Origin: Saprospiraceae bacterium
GTDB taxonomy: Bacteria > Bacteroidota > Bacteroidia > Chitinophagales > Saprospiraceae
Reading direction: 5' to 3'
NCBI GenBank assembly: GCA_020630955.1
Contig: JAHDIE010000001.1
Coordinates: 35,911-99,910 of the forward strand
Length of the DNA stretch: 64,000 nt
Shown piece by piece: positions 57,440 through 64,000 of the stretch (the first letter of the stretch is position 1; the number at the start of each line of letters is the position of its first letter). The position numbers and the translations under genes are program-made. The notes below the pieces were generated by a model. The model made no database searches. It was not told the DNA's origin and worked only from the letters and a program-made list of their open reading frames with translations.

Positions 57440-58966
57440 TTAATTAATTGATCTATCTCGTTTCACCATTTCATTAAATTCCAATTTTTCTTTTGGAGAC
57501 ATTGCTCTTTGTTTGTTATTCTGACTAGACTGGTAAAGTTGAGTATTTCGATCTCGTTTCACCATTTCATTTATTTCTTTTATTTCTTCAGGGGTAAATG
57601 ATCTCCTTTGTGGCAAATGTATCTGCTCGGATTCAGGTCTTCTATCTTTTTCAATCATTTGAGACTCAAAAGATCTCTGTTGATCATCATCTTCACTTGT
57701 GAAAGTATCCGGACATAATCCAAAAGCTACAAATAAAGCCCCTCCATAAAAAACGTCAAATCCATAATTTAAAGTCACCTTGCTGCCTGCCCTTAATTCA
57801 ACATTGCTGGCAGAAGAAACAGTAGTAGTCGCGCTAGTTGTAAGTGTCACATCTGCATAGTAATTCCCATCAAGCGCTCCTGATATCACCACATCATCTT
57901 GACATGGTGTCCCACAGGTTGCTGTCAATAAGCCAGATCGGCTTCCATTCAGGGTTGCGATCATTCTGTCTTTTTGTCCAAGGGTGAATAGATTCATACA
58001 TTCATCATCAGAATAATCCATATAATTCATAAACATATCCGGTAAATCTCCAGCTCCATCATCACATGAATCTGGGCCTGGGTAAGTACATGGAGAACCT
58101 GTATAATTTGGTCCATCATGTGTTGGAGTATCGGCAACAAGATCAGAACCACAACCTGCACCTGCAAAAACATGATAGACATCCAAATAATGTCCAACCT
58201 CATGAGTTCCGGTTCTACCAATTGCAAAATCACCTCCAGCCGGATTAGGCATATCAATTGATCCTACAGTTGTTGAAAGCAAAACAACACCATCTGTGTT
58301 CGCGGCCATCCCAGGAAACTGTGCATAACCAAGAATACCACCTTGACAATCTGGATCTAATTTTTCAATTTTTTTAGTGGTCCAAATGTTTAAGATGTCA
58401 ATATCATCCCAAATGGTTGGAATCTTAATATTATTATCAATATAACTTTGGGTCCAACAGTCTGATTCGCTGACACCACTCAATGTTGAAATATTGATCC
58501 TATTTATGCCCGAATGGGCATTTCCGGATTCGTCTACTGCGGTTAGACAAAATTCGATTTCACAATCCGCAGCAACAGAGGTGAAATCACTAGGGGTATT
58601 CCCAGCATCGCTGTTCATTCTTCTGAAGTCATCCGTCATTTGATCTAATTGAGCATACAACAAATCATCCGAAATATTCTCACCAGAACCAACAGGATCT
58701 CCATTGTGTATTACATGATACACTACAGGAATAATTATTATACCATCAACGACATCTCGATTGGCAATAATTTCCTGCATTTTCTTTTCGATTTCCTCCC
58801 TCTTAAGTTTGTATTCGGGATTGTCTCGAAGCATTTGTTCATAATGTTCATCTGAGTTGCAGCGAATGATTTGGTCTTCCTCAAAGTTTGGTTGTTCTTT
58901 TTGATTTTGTCCATAACATGAGCCGCCCAGAAAAATCACAAAACAAATAATTTGAATTGTTTTCAT
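57440..58966 (-). CDS. M43-like (pappalysin/cytophagalysin) zinc metalloprotease
   Basis: GTHEVGHYLDVYHVFAGAGC (HExxHxxxxxH); VADTPTHDGPNYTGSPCTYPGPDSCDDGAGDLPDMFMNYMDYSDDECMNLFTLGQKDRM (Met-turn). Confidence 0.92.
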   Translation of the reverse strand: MKTIQIICFVIFLGGSCYGQNQKEQPNFEEDQIIRCNSDEHYEQMLRDNPEYKLKREEIEKKMQEIIANRDVVDGIIIIPVVYHVIHNGDPVGSGENISDDLLYAQLDQMTDDFRRMNSDAGNTPSDFTSVAADCEIEFCLTAVDESGNAHSGINRINISTLSGVSESDCWTQSYIDNNIKIPTIWDDIDILNIWTTKKIEKLDPDCQGGILGYAQFPGMAANTDGVVLLSTTVGSIDMPNPAGGDFAIGRTGTHEVGHYLDVYHVFAGAGCGSDLVADTPTHDGPNYTGSPCTYPGPDSCDDGAGDLPDMFMNYMDYSDDECMNLFTLGQKDRMIATLNGSRSGLLTATCGTPCQDDVVISGALDGNYYADVTLTTSATTTVSSASNVELRAGSKVTLNYGFDVFYGGALFVAFGLCPDTFTSEDDDQQRSFESQMIEKDRRPESEQIHLPQRRSFTPEEIKEINEMVKRDRNTQLYQSSQNNKQRAMSPKEKLEFNEMVKRDRSIN

Positions 58967-59252
58967 AAGATTTTTTTAGGTTACAAATAATACAAAGCCC
59001 TAATGGTCTGAATAGATACCATCGGATATTATTATCTAGTATGTATGATTAGTAAAGTAAATCTATAGAAGCGGATTGGAATTAGATTTACGTTTTAAAG
59101 ATAAAAAAAATAATATAATGTAGAAAACAGAAAACAATTAATGAATCTTCAATAATTTCTATTTGTTCAATAATTTAACGACCATTTAAACATTTGTTCA
59201 ACTTATTTTAGTTTTCAATCAATCGCTTAAATATCAGTTTCGAGCTTGGGTA

Positions 59253-59281
59253 TAAAAAAAGCCCACCATTTCTGATGGGCT
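59253..59281 (-). terminator. intrinsic terminator for the cold-shock gene
   Basis: On the minus strand AGCCCATC...GGTGGGCT followed by TTTTTTT. Confidence 0.8.
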
Positions 59282-59306
59282 GTACAATTTTATATTAAAA
59301 GAGTAA

Positions 59307-59498
59307 TTAAATTCTCTTAACATTTACTGCGTTTAATCCTTTTTGTCCTTCTTCAACATCATAGCTTACTTTATCACCTTCAGCTATTTCATCAATTAAT
59401 CCATTTACATGGACAAAAATATCTTTCGTCGAATCATCTGGAACTATGAATCCATATCCTTTTGATTCATTGAAAAATTTTACTGTACCGTTACTCAT
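59307..59498 (-). CDS. cold-shock (CspA-family) protein
   Basis: MSNGTVKFFNESKGYGFIVPDDSTKDIFVHVNGL; start at the internal Met of the track ORF. Confidence 0.96.
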   Translation of the reverse strand: MSNGTVKFFNESKGYGFIVPDDSTKDIFVHVNGLIDEIAEGDKVSYDVEEGQKGLNAVNVKRI

Positions 59499-59660
59499 TT
59501 GTATTATATAAAAATTTAAAAAAAACAAATATATGCTTTTATTATTTGTGATGTTCAAAAGAACAGCAAGAATGAGCATAAGAATGCAAATTGCTTTATT
59601 CTTTATTAAGAATTTAACGTTTAGCCCTTATTTTTTCCAATAAATAGACAAAATATCCTT

Positions 59661-62018
59661 CTAATAACACCCGATTGGCGATCCAGGAGGCAGTATTGGT
59701 AATTCTGGTAATTTATAGCTGTCTGGCGAATCCTTAAACTTTTTGGCAATATCTTGCAAATACATCACATGAGCTTTCTGCTTTACACTGCCCAAAAGTC
59801 TCATAGAAGTATCCAATTGATTTAGTTGATAATAAGCGGCTGCAGCGACATTTTTACTCGCCTTTGGATTGGTTGTCAACTTTAACAAGTGTATATAAAC
59901 TAACTTTTCCATCATTAGTCTATAATCTTCATCTACACTGGTTTGAGAAGATATATGATTGACAATGATAGAAAGATATGCCCCTAAGGTCCAGTTATCC
60001 TTTTCTTGCATTTCAATTCTAGCTAACCTTTGTGGATCTAACAAGAACTTCAAACTATTGTTTGCAGATGCTTCTGCTGCAGCCAAAGGATCGAAAAGCG
60101 GTCCTGTATTCCCATTGAATGTTTCACGATCCCTAGGATATCCAAAAGCAGGAGGTGGAATTAATGCTAGTATGTGTTCAGGGATTTGCAAAAACTCAAT
60201 ATCCAATGTAGTCAATATGGCATCCAGTGCCTTTCTTTGTTCATTCAAATTTACGGGAGTGATAGAATTTATTTTTCTTCCTGTATTAATAGAATATGAA
60301 TAATTTGCTCCTCCAATCATTTTTGAAGTTGCATCTACTTGATAGCGGTGCATCAAATAGACTGGAACTAAAACTTTTTCTAATTCAGAATCAGGTGTTC
60401 CTTTTTTTATAGAATTTGCGCCTAGGTTCTGAAGTGACTTTTTTCTAAGTTCATTCAATCTAAGTAATTCTTCGTAAGGTTTCTTCCCATTATCCCAAAG
60501 GTGAGCAGATGGATGCAATCCACCGATTGGTCTGGCATCTTGATCAGTAACAAAAAGCATCCCTTCTTGATGATTTTTTTGAATCAAACTTTCAAGGAAT
60601 TCAGATTCATTTTTATCAGAATAAGCATAGCCATAGGTAATAGATCGTTTGTCCCATTCTCCTATTCCAATATCATAGGTTTCATCAAAAATTAATTCAC
60701 CATCTGTGTTGACAGAAATCAAGGGATGTGGATAATCCATCACTGAGGCTCGATCATTATATGAGGATGCAAAGTTGTGAGCTAGTCCAATAGTATGCCC
60801 TACTTCATGTGCAGAAAGCTGTCTTAATCTTGCCAATGCCATATCAAGCATCCTAGGATCGTCTACCCCATCCTTGTAATTAGAAATTATACCTTGAGCT
60901 ATCATATAATCTTGCCTAACCCTTAGCGATCCCAAAGAAACATGTCCCTTAATAATCTCACCCGTTCGAGGATCCGTTACAGACGAACCATAAGACCATC
61001 CCCTTGTAGATCTGTGCACCCATTGTATCATATTGTATCGTACGTCTAAGGGATGAGCACCTTTCGGCAAATCTTTTACCTGAAAAGCATTGACAAATCC
61101 TGCAGCTTCAAATGCTTCGTTCCACCAACTTGCACCTTCGATCAGTGCTGAACGAACAGGCTCGGGACAACCAGGATCAATATAATATATTATAGGTTCT
61201 ACAGCTTCGCTTGCAGCAATTCCGGGATTCTTCTTTTCTAGGCGATGTCTGGTAATCCATCTCTGCATCATGTCATCGCCAATTGGGTTTGCATAATCAT
61301 AAAAACCAATAAAATTAAATCCAGATTCAGGATGAAACATTCTCGGCTTATAATTATTATCTGGAAGCTCAACAAAAGAATGATGCATCCTTACCGTTAC
61401 CAAGGAAGCTGTAGGGGTTACGCTTCTTATCTCACTTGCTTTACCATCCCCTTCAAAAGTAATAATGGCTTCAAACTCTGTATTCTTTGGAAAATTAAGA
61501 AGACCTTCTTTATAAATAGCGGATTTGGTTTTGTCTAACTTATAATTGCCTTGCTTGGTTTGTGCAAGTCTTTTGCTCACACCATGGGCATCTCTAATCA
61601 GAAACTTCTCCATGTTGACTTTATAAACAGACCCATTTTTTTCTTTGATATCAAACCCCCAAATTACTGATTTGGCGAAAGCCTCCTCAATAGACTGTAC
61701 TTCCGCTTCATTTTCACTAAGACCTCTGTATTTGGTATTGGCTTGCACCAATAGCAACTTTTTCCCTGACTGATAAAAGTAAACCAGTTTTTCATCAGAC
61801 AACTGACCTCTGTCTAAGCCAATATCATTGGAACCCACCCCAGCAGCAAGACTGGAGACATATAGAAACTCTTCACCCAATCTGTTTTCTGGTATTTCAA
61901 GTATGAGTTCTCCAGCTTCATCAGACCAACTAAAATTATAGAATCCATTTTGGCTTTGCGCGTTTGCAAAACCAATAGCAGAAAATAAAAGGAAAAAGAT
62001 TAACATTGGGTGCTTCAT
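59661..62018 (-). CDS. zinc-dependent metalloprotease (DUF5117/DUF5118 type)
   Basis: IPENRLGEEFLYVSSLAAGVGSNDIGLDRGQLSDEKLV; LSAHEVGHTIGLAHNFASSYNDRASVMDYPHP (HExxHxxGxxH with Met-turn). Confidence 0.92.
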   Translation of the reverse strand: MKHPMLIFFLLFSAIGFANAQSQNGFYNFSWSDEAGELILEIPENRLGEEFLYVSSLAAGVGSNDIGLDRGQLSDEKLVYFYQSGKKLLLVQANTKYRGLSENEAEVQSIEEAFAKSVIWGFDIKEKNGSVYKVNMEKFLIRDAHGVSKRLAQTKQGNYKLDKTKSAIYKEGLLNFPKNTEFEAIITFEGDGKASEIRSVTPTASLVTVRMHHSFVELPDNNYKPRMFHPESGFNFIGFYDYANPIGDDMMQRWITRHRLEKKNPGIAASEAVEPIIYYIDPGCPEPVRSALIEGASWWNEAFEAAGFVNAFQVKDLPKGAHPLDVRYNMIQWVHRSTRGWSYGSSVTDPRTGEIIKGHVSLGSLRVRQDYMIAQGIISNYKDGVDDPRMLDMALARLRQLSAHEVGHTIGLAHNFASSYNDRASVMDYPHPLISVNTDGELIFDETYDIGIGEWDKRSITYGYAYSDKNESEFLESLIQKNHQEGMLFVTDQDARPIGGLHPSAHLWDNGKKPYEELLRLNELRKKSLQNLGANSIKKGTPDSELEKVLVPVYLMHRYQVDATSKMIGGANYSYSINTGRKINSITPVNLNEQRKALDAILTTLDIEFLQIPEHILALIPPPAFGYPRDRETFNGNTGPLFDPLAAAEASANNSLKFLLDPQRLARIEMQEKDNWTLGAYLSIIVNHISSQTSVDEDYRLMMEKLVYIHLLKLTTNPKASKNVAAAAYYQLNQLDTSMRLLGSVKQKAHVMYLQDIAKKFKDSPDSYKLPELPILPPGSPIGCY

Positions 62019-62267
62019 GGCTGTTTTAGACTGTTTGATTTGTAAAGGTAAAATAATTTTGAAATGATAATTATAGAATCATACAGGCTTTCTCAGCAAA
62101 TTTCTGGGCAACCAAAAAAATGGCAAATAAGAATCTAGTCGCCTAAACTATACCATTAAATATCCTAATAGATCCTTGGAGACTAAAATAAAAAATCGCA
62201 ATTCAGATCATTAAGTACTTTAAGCTACTGAGCCATCTATACAGTAATAAATCAAACTTAAAGAACT

Positions 62268-64000
62268 ATGAAAAATCTAATCTACTTTTTCGCTATCATT
62301 TTTATGATCAAGACAATTCCAAACTACGCCCAAAATTCAAAGGGATCACAAACACAATTTTGTATTAGTGGTATTGTGAATGATCAAGCAACAGGAAATC
62401 CAATATTATTTGGCAGTGTGGCTCTGATCCAAAATGACAAAGTTGTAAAAGGAGTTGAAACCGATCTTGAAGGGCGCTACAATGTTTGTACTGATTCTCA
62501 AGGTATCTACCGCATTGAGGTTGGTTATGTAGGATATCAAAAATTTACCTCCAAAGACATACAAGTAAACAAACTTTCAACAACTTTAGACATAAGCCTA
62601 AACAAAGGAATAACATTAGACGAATGTATCATTGTTGATTACAAGCAACCTTTGGTCTCCTCTAATCTTTGCTCCTCAGGAAATATAGTTACTGCTAAAA
62701 AAATAAAAAAACTACCAGTAAAAAATATCAATGCTGGTATGAATTTAACAAGTAGATTCAATAAGAATAGGAAAAAGAAAAGTAATCATAAACACCAGTT
62801 CAACAGCCATGAAGAATATGGGCACATTGAAGAAAATGAATTCATCAATCCAAAAGATGAAGCCCTTAGCACCTTCTCCATCGATGTGGATCGCGCAGCT
62901 TACAGCAATATCAGACGGATCCTAAATCAAAACAACCTGCCTCCGATTGATGCGGTTAGAATTGAAGAGATGATCAATTATTTTCCCTACAACTATGCGT
63001 CACCAAATAATGAAGTACCCTTTAGCATAGCACACAATCTAACAACATGTCCTTGGAATCCTGACCATCAAATTTTACATATTGGCATTCAGGGCGTCGA
63101 CCTTGACGTTGAAGATCTTCCTGCAAACAACTTGGTCTTTCTCATCGATGTAAGTGGAAGCATGAATGCTCCAAATAAACTTGATTTGGTAAAAGCTTCA
63201 CTAAATCTTTTGGTCGATAAAATGCGAAAACAAGACAAAATCGCAATTGTCACGTATGCAGGAGCAGCAGGACTCGTTTTAAAATCAACTTCTGGAAATA
63301 AAAAAGCGATCATCAAGGAAGCAATCCAAAATTTATCAGCAGGGGGATCTACAGCTGGGGGTCAAGGAATAGAATTAGCATATAGGATTGCAAAAGAAAA
63401 CCTATTGATAAATGGAAACAATCGCGTCATTCTTTCAACAGATGGTGATTTCAATGTCGGCATACGAGATGATGGAGCATTGCTAAGATTGATTGAAGAG
63501 AAAAGAGAAGATAATATCTTCCTTTCAGTTCTAGGTTTTGGCACTGGCAATTACAAAGACAATAAAATGCAAATTCTAGCAAATTCTGGTAATGGCAATC
63601 ATGCCTACATAGACCATCTAAGTGAAGCTAAAAAAACTTTGATCACAGAATTTGGCTCTACCCTTTTCACCATTGCAAAAGATGTCAAAATCCAAATAGA
63701 ATTTAACCCAGAATTTGTAAAAAAATACAAATTGATTGGATATGAAAATAGGATTTTAGACAAACAAGATTTTAATAATGACAAAAAAGATGCAGGTGAT
63801 CTAGGAGCAGGCCATAGTGTAACAGCATTTTATGAGATCATTCCTCAAACAAAAATAGCTAGATCCAAAAAAGAAGTTGATCGGCTCAAATATCAAACAC
63901 TTAGCTCTACTGAAAATCAATCTGATTTTGCAACCATAAAGTTGAGATACAAGAAACCAAAAAAAACAAAGAGTCAATTGATTGAAGAAATCATCTCTCC
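62268..64000 (+). CDS. vWA domain-containing protein (YfbK-like) with N-terminal carboxypeptidase-like domain, truncated at right edge
   Basis: Translated by hand from ATG 62268: MKNLIYFFAIIFMIKTIPNYAQ..; FSIDVDRAAYSNIRRILNQNNLPPIDAVRIEEMINYFPYNY; MIDAS LVFLIDVSGSMNAPNKLDLVK. Frame open to the window end. Confidence 0.9.
   Translation, partial: MKNLIYFFAIIFMIKTIPNYAQNSKGSQTQFCISGIVNDQATGNPILFGSVALIQNDKVVKGVETDLEGRYNVCTDSQGIYRIEVGYVGYQKFTSKDIQVNKLSTTLDISLNKGITLDECIIVDYKQPLVSSNLCSSGNIVTAKKIKKLPVKNINAGMNLTSRFNKNRKKKSNHKHQFNSHEEYGHIEENEFINPKDEALSTFSIDVDRAAYSNIRRILNQNNLPPIDAVRIEEMINYFPYNYASPNNEVPFSIAHNLTTCPWNPDHQILHIGIQGVDLDVEDLPANNLVFLIDVSGSMNAPNKLDLVKASLNLLVDKMRKQDKIAIVTYAGAAGLVLKSTSGNKKAIIKEAIQNLSAGGSTAGGQGIELAYRIAKENLLINGNNRVILSTDGDFNVGIRDDGALLRLIEEKREDNIFLSVLGFGTGNYKDNKMQILANSGNGNHAYIDHLSEAKKTLITEFGSTLFTIAKDVKIQIEFNPEFVKKYKLIGYENRILDKQDFNNDKKDAGDLGAGHSVTAFYEIIPQTKIARSKKEVDRLKYQTLSSTENQSDFATIKLRYKKPKKTKSQLIEEIIS

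Overview
AT-rich chromosomal window from a Bacteroidota genome, probably Saprospiraceae-like (inference from gliding genes gldA/F/G, T9SS C-terminal sorting domains, SprB-type repeats and DUF3098-uppP-truB order). Most of it is ordinary housekeeping and envelope content: gpsA (truncated at the left edge), apbE-like, leuS, truB, uppP, gldAFG, cold-shock protein, tRNA-His, an RND efflux operon, sulfatase, TonB-dependent receptor and several metalloproteases. A vWA protein runs off the right edge. I saw no CRISPR array, integrase, transposase or rRNA. Main items worth a second look: (1) a tightly overlapping five-gene minus-strand operon (37589-43164): DUF4956 membrane protein, signal-peptide/TM-anchored CYTH-like triphosphate-tunnel protein, TM-anchored CotH-like kinase with a beta-helix tail, VTC-type polyphosphate polymerase and lipoprotein metallophosphoesterase. 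It looks like an envelope phosphate-transfer or polyphosphate system with no assigned function that I know of. (2) A probable exported nickel superoxide dismutase (33037-33582), with the Ni-hook HCEVPCGIY behind a Sec signal peptide and a propeptide, next to a secreted TlpA-like thioredoxin. (3) A membrane-anchored PspA/ESCRT-III-like coiled-coil protein paired with a second coiled-coil protein (718-2283). (4) A serine hydrolase disrupted by two frameshifts (45089-46155). (5) Notable hairpins: a perfect 26-bp palindrome at 56224-56279 and a terminator-like hairpin inside the apbE signal-peptide codons. All family calls come from reading motifs by eye; no database search was run.
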